DNA of 64,000 bases from Phaeotremella fagi (taxonomy: Eukaryota > Basidiomycota > Tremellomycetes > Tremellales > Phaeotremellaceae): NCBI GenBank assembly GCA_001599715.1, contig BCHU01000002.1, positions 1,116,001 to 1,180,000 of the forward strand, given 5' to 3'. Shown here one piece after another: positions 1-11,022 of this stretch; position 1 is the first letter of the stretch, and each line of letters starts with the position of its first letter. The notes under the pieces are model-generated. The model saw only the letters and a program-made list of their open reading frames with translations. It was not told the origin of the DNA and ran no database searches. The position numbers and the translations under genes were made by a program.

Positions 1-1763
<1,763 letters not shown>

Positions 1764-2105
1764 TTGATGGTGATGCATCATTGGTGTTGGCTCCATTCAG
1801 TACTCGGAGGCTTATGTGCTTCTGCAGACACAGCCTTTTGATCAGAAGTTTTAACATGTCTCGTCATTCCTTTGATGACATCCCGAGGGCGCTTGTTCTC
1901 TCAGTCATCTCAGAAGCTCATCAAATGTTGTCCTCGTCTTGATCTGAAATAAAATTAATTAATTAGCTCATCCACATGATCGAAAAAACACAATCTGGTT
2001 GATGCGATGCCAAAACGTACGATTCAACCTTTAAGACACAGTTCACGACTCATTCGTCCTGTACCAACTCCAAGTGGCGAACACTAAAATCAACCTCTAT
2101 CTCCA
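1764..2105. other. Intergenic: GCN5 3' end and promoter of the next gene
   Basis: Holds the GCN5 3' untranslated region and the upstream region of the small acidic gene. An ATG at 2007 opens a 26-codon reading frame that ends in TAA before the ATG at 2106 and is in the same frame. It reads like an upstream ORF, or an N-terminus I could not connect by splicing. No other coding signal was seen. Confidence 0.5.
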
Positions 2106-2827
2106 ATGACCGAAGAATACTGGGAGAACCTAGATGATTCAGTAGAACTTCGAGCTGAATGTTCAATAGTAATTTTTAGAGAAGCATGGGGTTCGGGAGG
2201 TTCAGACAGTGTTAGAAGATTGTGAGTTGTCAAGTTTCAATTAAACTATATTTATACTGTATCGGTTGATTGACATTGGAGTGATCAAGGGAGACATTCA
2301 ATTCTTGGTTCGAAACTTTGATTGAGGATGCTCAGACCTTAGAGGTAAGATTCCTAATCTTCTTACAAGAACAAATCCCTTGTTCTTTGGATTGTGATTG
2401 ATCCGCTTGTAGGACGCAGATGAGATGTCTGAGGAGTGTGATAGTGCTTTGACTCTCGGTTAGTGCCACCTGTCACTGTCTCCTTATAACTAACGATGCA
2501 ATAAAACACATCAGCCTGCTCCGGGATATTATCATTAGGATTCTCGGTGGAAGCTTATAAAGACGTTGTACCCCATATAATCAGACTCAGGAATCTTCTA
2601 CGACCCGGAGTCGAGTTTTTCGATGTAAGTTGGGATTTGAAATATGGTTGAGGAAAAATGGTAAACAAATTCCAATATTTCTTTTTCATAGTGGCCATTC
2701 GATATTTCGGATTTAGATGGCAGTGAAGATGAGGTGAGTATCTTGATTTTCTTTTTGCAATTGGGGAAGAATGATTTATCGAATCGATTGGGGTTAGGAG
2801 GAGACAATGTTGGAATTCGAATTATGA
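2106..2827 (+). CDS. Small acidic protein, unrecognised, six exons
   Basis: I do not recognise this family. Six exons join in frame through consensus sites: 2106-2221, 2290-2344, 2413-2458, 2515-2624, 2692-2733, 2798-2827, giving 132 residues. The protein is strongly acidic at both ends (starts MTEEYWENLDD, ends DLDGSEDEEETMLEFEL). Its middle looks helical, with a hydrophobic stretch ACSGILSLGFSVEAYKDVV. There is no signal peptide or membrane span. The five introns, each with a GT..AG pair preserving frame, are the main evidence that this is a real gene. An alternative last exon (acceptor near 2950, stop at 3101) stays open but needs a 220-nt intron, atypical here, and overlaps a minus-strand ORF. 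The start could lie further upstream. Confidence 0.6.
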
Positions 2828-2935
2828 CCAATAAAAGTGGCATCCATAATAGCCAACTCCAAATTTCTATTGCTTGGAGTGATCCCTTCCCCCTATCAAA
2901 CCCACAAAACACCTCTCAAACCTCCTCAACCCCAC

Positions 2936-3320
2936 CTAACAAATCGTAAAGCCTAACTTCGACGTCCGACCTAGGTCCATCAACCGAACCTTCCCTTTAT
3001 CGTCTAAATCAAAGTGTCCACTGGTTTTACTGGTACAGGTACAGATTGAATGGAATAATTCGACTCTACCACCGTTGCCGTTGGCGGCGGAGATGGAATA
3101 GATTCTGTACATGCTCTGTAAATCTTTTTGACTTGATAAGATTGATTCGGAGATGTTGGTTTTGGTGGTTGATTTGGTTATTTCTTGGAATTTGGTCAAT
3201 AATCTTGTGTAGAGACATTCTGTCATTTTTTGATGTTTGTGTGGTACGATTTAATTTGGAACTTGAGTAAAGGTGTTGTAGGAACGGAGAATTGATCTCT
3301 TGAGGCGTTAATTTAGTCAT
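2936..3320 (-). CDS. Candidate small protein (doubtful)
   Basis: Two overlapping minus-strand reading frames: one starts at 3320 (MTKLTPQEINSPFLQHLYSS), the other at 3226 and stops at 2936 (96 codons). They can be joined in frame if 28 nt (gt at about 3248, ag at about 3221) are spliced out, which is very short for an intron, or the second may stand alone. The second frame is helical with heptad-like leucines (YTRLLTKFQEI, SESILSSQKDLQSMYRI) and ends with an FDLDDKGKVRLMDLG segment. It would lie convergent to the acidic gene and upstream of nothing on its own strand until SVF1. No family recognised. It could also be a chance ORF. Confidence 0.3.
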
Positions 3321-3714
3321 TTGATTTATTTAATTGTTGTCCGACTTCTTCATTCAGAAGTTTGTACTGTATATCGGCTTTCTTCAATATTCCCATCTCC
3401 ATCCGGATCGTCGATCCTTTCATAGATTTTAATATCATCTACTTAGTCACACAAGAGTTGGTCTTCTAATTTTCTCTCTTTCAGGATTGAGATCTGAAGA
3501 GAAGTCTTTATGTTTATACTGTAAAAGCGGAGCTATAGGGCCTATGGAACAGTAGCTCTGCATGCTAACTTGAACAAAACAGCTGCATGAATTAAATACA
3601 CATAAGAGAGAATGAGGATTTATGACCGGAACAAGGTTGAAAAGGAATTATAGAATACTTAAAATCAATCAGACCAGAGAATGACAGAACACAAAAAGAG
3701 TCACGTTATGAATT
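3321..3714. other. Intergenic region downstream of SVF1
   Basis: AT-rich stretch holding the SVF1 3' untranslated region and, if the small minus-strand ORF is real, its promoter. It contains one copy of the 9-mer TACTGTATA (3365-3373) that recurs in the window. No gene seen. Confidence 0.5.
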
Positions 3715-5412
3715 CTATTCAGAAACGAATGAAGCTTCGTTGAAGAACCATCCTTGTACTGGTACGGTTTCTTCATCGATTTTAACATCTAAAGTAGCTG
3801 GGTTGTGATACTAAACAATCCAAGAACGTCAGTTAATCTGTTCTGAGTTGACAAGAATCGCTCAACTGACCTGATAGATGAAAGGTTTTGTTCCAGTGAC
3901 AGCAGCTAAAGCTTTTCTGATAACCGCCGGGAATTCTTGCAGAACATCAACTTTCTCCATTAAACCACCCTGACCAACTTCTGCACCTTGCTTTTCAATA
4001 ATGACCTTAGCCGAGACATCACCTTTCCCATCTAATCTCTGACTTGCCCAATTGAATTCAATCCCCCCAGGGGCGTTGTAACCAGTCTCGTTATCTTTGA
4101 CAGGTGAGAGATGTTTAGCTGAGGAGACGTCTTTTGAGATTTCGGGATATGACGCCTCGCCGGCGGTGTGAGTTTGACCTGTTACGATGAGGGGTTGGTT
4201 GGGGTAGGCTGTTGAATAGATGGCTCCGATGTTGACCTTGGTTCTACCTGATTTGGGACCTTTAGGTCCGTGATCATCCTAGGATCGTGTTAGAATAAAA
4301 ACTGGATACTTCAAGGCGCGCTTACAGTAGTCTCAAATTCCATTTGAAGAGCTCTCACACTTCCCAATTTACCGTCGACGTGTTCACCACCACTAGTGAA
4401 GAAACCAAAGTTCCATCGAGAAGCGATCTAAATGAGGATGAGCGAGGGTCTGAAAAGACGAATATTTCCACTTACAATGTTTGGTCTCATTCCTTGAATA
4501 GCGTGGATGAAAGTAGCATCACCTTTAGCATCGACGATCTTTCCATCGATGACAATGGTACCGGAACTAGTAACAAGGGGGTGGAATCGGCTAAAAATAT
4601 CCTGTCAGTTATTTTCATCACGATCGACTAGGGTAAACTGACTGAATAACGAAACCATCCCTCTTGGTTGGGTCTTGTTTACCGAAATTGGAATAACCCC
4701 CATCCTCTCCTGCACCAAGTTTGAAACCAGGTGCCGAAGCAGGTTTAGTGAAAGTTACAGAAACCTGAACGGTCTTATCGAGAGATGCAGTGATGGCGTA
4801 AGATTCTTCACCATCTGGTGAACCAGAGTGTTTGATTTCCTGTTGGGGTAGAGTTAGTTACTTTAACCTGAATCTGGTTACGAAATAACTAACGAATTCA
4901 TTTGATTTACAACCTCTGCCGTTATGCTTGAAACCTGAAGCGTTAATTGAACGCCAAACGGTTTTCTTGGTGTGGGGGTTATACACCTTAAAAGTCATTT
5001 GGGTAGTTGCTGGAATGACGAAGATACTATAAAAACACAATCATCTGTAATTAGCATAAAACAATTCAAAGTGAATGAGAACGCCTGCTTACCCGATATA
5101 ACTCCAGATCACTTGGACAAGTAAAAGGGACCCATCACCGAGGATGGAATACCAGACTTGGGTTTCTGTCATGAAGCCTTTATTGGTACTGCAAGCCCAC
5201 TATGGGTTTGTTAGGTTATCAATCCATCAAGTCTTGGCATGCGGTTACCTACCTCAGTATCTTTTGGTGATAGAGCACCATAACCTGTTTTGTAAGATGT
5301 TACAGGAAAGAAATTGGGTTCATCGACTGATTTGGGATCTGCTGATCTGAGGTGGAATTGAGTGAAATGGAGATGGGATCGGGAGGTGGATGACTTACTT
5401 GAACCAAGACAT
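3715..5412 (-). CDS. SVF1: Survival factor 1 (Svf1-like lipocalin-fold protein)
   Basis: Fungal Svf1 proteins are needed for survival under oxidative and cold stress and act in ceramide handling at ER/Golgi membranes (family knowledge). Translation gives MSWFKSADPKSVDEPNFFPV at the N-terminus, which includes the short amphipathic start typical of the family. It is followed by TETQVWYSILGDGSLLLVQVIWS (read in two blocks), KVYNPHTKKTVWRSINASG, ATFIHAIQGMRPN, SRWNFGFFTSGGEHVDGK and RALQMEFETT, all recognisable Svf1/Svf1-like landmarks, and it ends VQGWFFNEASFVSE. Exon 1 is only 14 nt of coding (5399-5412), with a consensus gtaagt donor; the second exon starts after an acceptor in frame. Start chosen because it gives the conserved MSWF-type beginning. 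Confidence 0.88.
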
Positions 5413-5450
5413 TGTTTATGATATGTGTGTAGGACGAGGTGTATTGAAGA

Positions 5451-5500
5451 AGGATAAGTATAAGTATAAGTAAAAGTATAAGTAAGAAAGAGAAAGAAAG
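5451..5500. repeat. Purine-rich AAGTAT/GAAA simple repeat
   Basis: Four near-perfect copies of a TAAGTA-type hexamer followed by GAAA-type purine repeats, 40-90 bp upstream of the SVF1 start codon. On the SVF1 strand this is a pyrimidine-rich tract in the promoter or 5' leader, a common arrangement in fungal promoters. Confidence 0.7.
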
Positions 5501-5669
5501 ATAGACGAGAAGAGATAGTCTGCCGTGCACCATCGTCATCAATGACGTGTATTTAAATTCGGAACATATAGGGATAGAGTAGATATCTTATCAGATACAT
5601 AGCATAAGGACATCATTTAGGACACTAGCTAGACAAGAGACATTCAATCCAGACAGATATCAAAACACT

Positions 5670-6935
5670 CTACTGAGATCCACGACCAGCCCCTGCTCCA
5701 GCTCCACCACCACCCATGAATTGAGAAGCCCTAAGTGAGAGCGAAAATCAATAAACCACCCAAACAAGAATGAAAAAGACTTGTACTTACAAATCTCTTA
5801 AACTAGGATCAGAAGCCAAAGAACTCATATCAGGCATCCCACCACCGTTCTGCATGTTCTCAGCCATATTTCGTAGAGTTGGATTTGACATTAATCTTTC
5901 CAATCCACCGTTGGCCATCATTTGTTGAGCCCTGGGGATAAGGTGTTAGTTGGGGTGATTGAGACTTCAGATGATCGACTTACATTGCCATCATCTGTGG
6001 GTTTCTCATCATAGAAGCGATATCAGGCATCCCACCTGCCCCACCCCCACCTCCCATTCCACCCATCAATCCTGCCAAACTACTTAAATCAGGCATCCCC
6101 CCAGCTCCAGCTCCTGCTCCAGCACCACTACCACCAGCCGGAACCTCCCTATCAGCAACGACATTACTCTGACTCTCGCTCAATCGACTCTTAGCAGTCC
6201 CCAAAGCAACTTTCATATTACTGTTTCCCGGATCCAATTTGATCCCATCTTCATAAGCCTTAACCGCTTTCTCATAATCACCACTAGAGAAATGAGCGTG
6301 TCCAAGTCTAGAATAAGCTTTAGCGAAATTGGGATCTAGATTGAGAGCGTTCTCTGCGTCCTCGACTGCTTTGGTGTGTTCACCTAATCCACCCCATGCG
6401 GCTGCTCTGTTGGAATAATAGACTGGGGTAGGGTCTAGAGCGATAGCTTGGGTGTATTGTTCGATAGCTGCGTCATAGAGTTTTTGGGACATTAGGGAAT
6501 TTCCTTTGGTTTTCAGTGATTCCGCTTCGAGCTTGTCTTGAGCTGTTGGTCCTTGTTTGACTGGTTCTGAAGGGTTGGAAGTGGTTGTTGTACTAGTTGA
6601 TGCTGGGTTGGGGTTAGGAGTAGAGGTGGAGGTTGAAGCTTTGGCTTTGGTTTTGAGGTAGACGTCAAGCAATGAAAGTAGGGTTGCTGGTTTGATCGAA
6701 TATGCTGAAGCGTCACTTTCAGAATCAGGATCTACACCGAATGATTCAGCGATACATTGAACTACGTGTAGATAGTTAGCGTTGATACATGGTACAGAGA
6801 ACCCTCTCGATAAAACAACATACCAGCTACTTCTAACGATTCTTTGTCGTCTTCTTTAACGGTACCATCTTGAGCTGATGTACGGAGAAATTCGATGATG
6901 TTGAATACTAGTTGTTTCTTCTTGATATCTGACAT
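5670..6935 (-). CDS. SGT2: Small glutamine-rich TPR co-chaperone Sgt2
   Basis: Sgt2/SGTA captures tail-anchored membrane proteins in the cytosol and hands them to the Get4-Get5-Get3 pathway; it also binds Hsp70/Hsp90. Seen: N-terminal homodimerisation region (MSDIKKKQLVFNIIEFLRTS, VVQCIAESFGVD), a Ser/Thr/Pro linker, and three TPR motifs (SLKTKGNSLMSQKLYDAAIEQY, PVYYSNRAAAWGGLGEHTKA, AKAYSRLGHAHFSSGDYEKA). Then a Gly/Met-rich C-terminus follows with NPQMMAM, NPTLRNMAENMQ and SDPSLRDLASQFM. These NP/DP helices are the substrate-binding part. The C-terminus is glycine- rather than glutamine-rich. Start ATG at 6935 gives the full dimerisation domain. Confidence 0.93.
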
Positions 6936-7237
6936 GGTTGAGTGATTGTGATGAAATCGAGATTGAGAACAGATGATGAAGTTGTAAAGTATAGATGTAT
7001 GGAATAATCTGGAATGAATGGGCTGATGGTAACGTAACTTGCTCTACGTGGCATGAGTGGCGCAGTCAAGCAATTCTAGTGATAGTGAAAACCATCTCAC
7101 ATAATACAAAAATGTTCATATCCAATGCTAAATAATATCTAAATATATAAAACCGAAAAGAAGCCAAACAATGCAAGAACAAAAGTCCATAGTCCATGAA
7201 AAAGTCCCAAAAGAATCCAAAAAAATGTCCATAATCA
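6936..7237. other. Intergenic: SGT2 promoter and 3' end of the DUF7729-like gene
   Basis: SGT2 is read leftwards from 6935 and the next gene ends at 7238, so this is promoter plus 3' untranslated sequence. It is AT-rich with ATATAAAA-type runs near 7140-7155. No gene or RNA recognised. Confidence 0.5.
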
Positions 7238-8274
7238 CTACACCATCCAGCCCAAACCCAAACCCAAACCCAAAGTCAAAATCAAACCTACACCCCACGT
7301 TCCCAAACGAAGTGCGTCCGCGTTCGAAGAACTAACTGAATAAACTACGAATGAAGCTCCACAACCTGCGTTAACTGAGTTGACGGCTGTTTTGATGAGT
7401 GTGGAATTTAACGTGGTGGTGTTTGAGATTAACGAGATGTAAGTCGTCAAGAGTTGGGCTGAACATTTTGAACATGTCGGTTTGAATGTTGTTGGTAGTC
7501 TGGGATGAATATCAGTTTTGAGTGTTCTTTTTCCATCCACGTGAAGAAATGAAAAGAGTAAACATGCTCAAGCGATAAAAGGGACATTTTGACTTACCCT
7601 ATCCCAGCTGGTAAACTCCACAAATAAAGATCATCCGGACGATCATCAGCCACCGCGTCCAAATAACAATAAACGCCCGTATCAGGATCAACCAACCCAG
7701 CAGCCCTTCTCACCACCTCATAATTCCCCAATCCAACCTGAGCCTCCAGAGCAACTACATTCTTATTATTCAAATCCGTCTGGCAATTGCCTTTAGCTTG
7801 TAGAGTGTTCAACGAAGTTCCAATGAACGATTGACAAGTCGTCACTGAGGGTGAAGGGTGGTTGGTATATGAGATGAGGTTGTTTAGGAGGGTGTAGTTG
7901 TTAGAGTTGGAAGCTGTGTTTATTAGGTTTGAGAATGATGAGGAAGTGGTGAGGAGGAGTGAGAGGGGTAAACAAGTGATGAATGTCGAGGTTGTTAGGA
8001 GGGAGGTTAGGTAGAGTAAACAACTGTTTGAAAGTAACGAATAGGAGATACTTGTATCGAGAGGTGTTGGGGTTGGCGAAGGTGGTGAAGAAGGTGGGGT
8101 ACTGGGTGGAAGTGGTAGTGTTACGTTTATGATCCTTTTGAAATGGGTGTTAGAACTTGAACTGGATAATGATAATTCAGGTGGAAGTGGTATCCTCCCA
8201 TTCCGATTCCTATGAGCCCAAATCGATTGAAAAGATATCACCATGCTAAAAAGGATAACGATGATCCACCGCAT
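7238..8274 (-). CDS. DUF7729-like secreted/GPI-anchored cell-surface protein
   Basis: Two exons (7598-8274 and 7238-7526) around a 71-nt intron. The N-terminus MRWIIVILFSMVISFQSIWAH is a clear signal peptide and the C-terminus ends in a hydrophobic LILTLGLGLGLGWMV tail after a Ser-rich segment, the layout of a GPI-anchor signal. The middle, with a Pro/Ser-rich linker then SCLLYLTSLLTTSTFITCLPLSLLL, a run of Ser/Asn, CQSFI and NCQTDLNN, matches my memory of the fungal DUF7729 pattern: paired cysteines, about 270-340 residues, GPI-type ends. Later cysteines are CYLDA, CSKCSAQ and GCGASF. Function unknown; likely plasma membrane or cell wall. The family name is from memory, not from a search. 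Confidence 0.75.
7251..7274. repeat. (CCCAAA)x4 hexamer repeat inside coding sequence
   Basis: Four exact tandem CCCAAA units. Read on the minus strand they encode the alternating Leu-Gly run of the predicted GPI-anchor tail, so hydrophobic tail length could change by unit slippage without a frameshift. Confidence 0.85.
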
Positions 8275-9000
8275 GACTAAACCGTAAAGTGAATTTTAAA
8301 AGAGTGTGGTTGAGTTATGTTTTGACTTGACAGAGCTCTCGCTTGTAGATTTTGAATTATAGAGTGGGATTATTATAAAGTAGAGATACGATCTAAAGAG
8401 AGATGAAGGTGTAAGTAGAAAGATTTAAAGCATCGTCAAAAAAGAAAAGAAAGTATCGCGATCCCATCACCGTTTCTCCCTATAGGCACAACCCAACCCA
8501 ATCCAATCCAATCCCAGTACTGAATCCAGCCAAACACCGTGCAATCACCATGACCGTAAACCGTACTCCTTTGATCAAAGCTCAAACCAGGGGGCCAGGG
8601 GACAAGGGGGTGAATAACCAAACTCACCTCTCTACTTTCACTTATTGCTTATACCAACAGTAATCAATCTACACCACCTCTCAACTCCTCTTATACTCTT
8701 CTTATCCACACAACACGATACGAATGAAAAGTTGAATTTTTTAAAGTTATTATTGTTCTTTTTGCTCAGTTACGAGTTAAGTTACGAGTTACCGTTACAT
8801 ACTTTGAGCATAAACAATCAGGTACGGTGTGTGCTGCAGGGGTGGTGAGTGGGTGGAGGTCAAAGCCCTTAACGCGTTAAAGGTTCAACGAATAAGTTCA
8901 TGGGGGTGCTGGTGATATTGGTACAGATGTTGTGGTAGTAGTAATCCTTATACCATCCATAGAAGCAATAATATACAACATTCAAACACTCTAATTCACC
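8275..9000. other. Intergenic: promoter of the DUF7729-like gene and 3' end of SNF4
   Basis: About 726 bp. It includes a block of AATCC/AACCC short repeats (about 8490-8513) and a gtgagt-type site at 8627 read leftwards that could mark a 5'-leader intron of the surface-protein gene. Open frames here lack ATG starts and family resemblance. No gene supported. Confidence 0.45.
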
Positions 9001-10644
9001 TTACATACTCCCAATAAAAACTTCATCATCAACATGACCTTCAGCTTCTTCAGCAATCTGTTCAGCTCTCAAAACTTTATCAACGGGTTCAGCACCAACT
9101 CCACTTCCACCGATAGCGACGTTGTTGCCCTAAAAGAAGTTATCAGTGTCTAACCTTCAAAGTCCATCACTCACAATCAAATGTCTCATGATATCACTTA
9201 AACTTATTACACCGACCAAACGACCAGGTTCTGGATCGTTTGCTCCAGCAACGACCACCAATCTATGCACTCTTCTCATTTTGATCAAAGAAAAGACAGC
9301 TCCCAAAGAATCGTTCGGTGAACACGTCACGACACCAGGGAAATCCGGTGATCTCTGTTTAAGCGCTTGGGAAATAGTTAGATCCAATGACTGGAAGGCT
9401 CCGTTTCTAACCAGTGTCTTAAGAGTTTTGAAAATAACAACGGTCAGCGTAATTCGAGCACGATTAGATGTAACTCACAATGACATCAACCGTTTCATAA
9501 AGATTCACCACTTTACCCTCGTTGTCCACAATGGGGACAGCACTGATACCACGTTCAGAGAAAGAATGCACAACGTCGAAAACAGTGGTATCCAAAGTCG
9601 CCGTTGAAATAGGATGGAACGGATTGTCTTCAGTCGGTGTTACATAAGTACCAATACCAAGTTCTTGAACTGAAGCAGTTAGGTATTGAGTTACATCTCG
9701 ACACTAAAATATGTTAGTTAAACGTTTCAAAGTCTTTTGTTTACCCACATTCATAGCGATGAATTTCAGTACACGATATTGAGTTAGGACACTGATGACG
9801 ACCTCTCCATCTGTTTGAGTGTCCTTATCGATAAGTGGTAAACGACGAGCATGAGTTTGAATAAGTAGTTTACAAGCGTCAAAAAGTGGTCGTAGGGGAT
9901 GAACAGATAATAAAGGTGGTGGAGGTACGTGAAGTTCTTTTTCGATATCTGTAAACGAGTCAGTAGGTATTTCTAGACCAGACCAAGAGCTTTCAAGATA
10001 CCTACCCCTAATACTTTGTAATCTGAATTGTTCAACATCGGCCGCTGCACCTTCCCAACTGGATGTGTGATAATAATATTGAATCAAATGAATCACATCT
10101 TGAACAGTGAACATCCCTATAATTTCGATTTAGCTATTTCCCCAACCTGCATGGAGACAGCTAACACGTACCAGCGAATTTAGCATCAGCAGTATTCCAA
10201 AGTGGAGCAGAAACGACACCTAAAAATCAATCTCCTCAACACAAACCCCAAAATCCAATAAACATCCAAAAAGAACGAACCATATAAAAGCATAACGTCC
10301 AAAGCCTTTTTAACTTTCAACTGACTATCCAGTACAATCAATCGAAAACTAACAGGGAAGACATCATAACTTGAACGTTCTTTCAGGAAAGCTCTCAAAG
10401 CCTCTAATGCCTCTGTATGGGAAAGAGGTTTATTCGGTTGGGGAACGGCCATAGGTGGATGAGTCGCTCGTGATAACCTTCTTGTGGTTCCTGTACCACT
10501 TGGATTGGAGTTGGATTGGGAGGGTCGACGGGTGGGTCGGGAAGTCGAGGTTGTACGTGTTAGATTTGATTGGGGTAGGGTTGGGGTTGAGGTGGTGGAT
10601 ATTGGGATTGGTTGGGTGCTGGTACTTGTTGAAGGGGAGGACAT
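9001..10644 (-). CDS. SNF4: AMPK/SNF1 complex gamma subunit (four CBS domains)
   Basis: Nucleotide-sensing gamma subunit of the SNF1/AMPK kinase, controlling the response to low glucose. The N-terminal 65 residues are Ser/Thr/Pro-rich and probably disordered. Four CBS repeats follow: AFLKERSSYDVFPVSFRLIVLD with KKALDVMLLYG; then FTVQDVIHLIQYYYH; then DACKLLIQTHARRLPLIDKD and VISVLTQYRVLKFIAMN; then FDVVHSFSERGISAVPIVD with VVNLYETVDV; and finally LGAVFSLIKMRRVHRLVVVAG with GRLVGVISLSDIMRHLI. The last is diagnostic for Snf4/AMPK-gamma. It ends in an acidic tail (AEEAEGHVDDEVFIGSM). Several short introns. It is divergent from the coiled-coil gene on the right. Confidence 0.93.
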
Positions 10645-11022
10645 TTTGGTGATTGACTAGTGAGTGTGGTATGAGTTGAAGTGTATGATATTTCCTTTTC
10701 ACGTTCCCATGTAGATTATGCCCTATGATGTTGTGTATTTATAAGAGTATATCGTGAATATAGATGAGATATAGTGAATTGTAGTTGCAGCTTATCCAAC
10801 TAATCACAGCCAACTGGTTAATCGAGTATTGGAGCCCCACACCATGGTACAGCATATTATTCTCCTAACAATAAATTCAATTTATCCCAAAGCCCAAATC
10901 CTCAATCTCATAGTGGCGCCACTTGAAAACCATCTCTACTTCTTGACCATCTCATTCAGAAATACTTAATCTTCACGCTCAATTACTCTACCAATCAAAA
11001 CCACACGAGATCCAGTCCAGAA
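10645..11022. promoter_or_regulatory. Divergent promoter between SNF4 and the coiled-coil gene
   Basis: 378 bp between two start codons facing away from each other. Contains GTGGCGCCAC, a perfect 10-bp palindrome at about 10913-10922. No clear TATA box close to either start was noted. Confidence 0.5.

Noticed and set aside
7251..7274. Possible internal telomere-like repeat (CCCAAA)n
   Set aside because: Short, inside a coding exon and in frame with the Leu-Gly tail; the unit differs from common fungal telomere repeats (TTAGGG-type).
9146..9607. 153-codon + strand ORF
   Set aside because: Antisense to the last CBS domains of SNF4, whose protein sequence is unmistakable.
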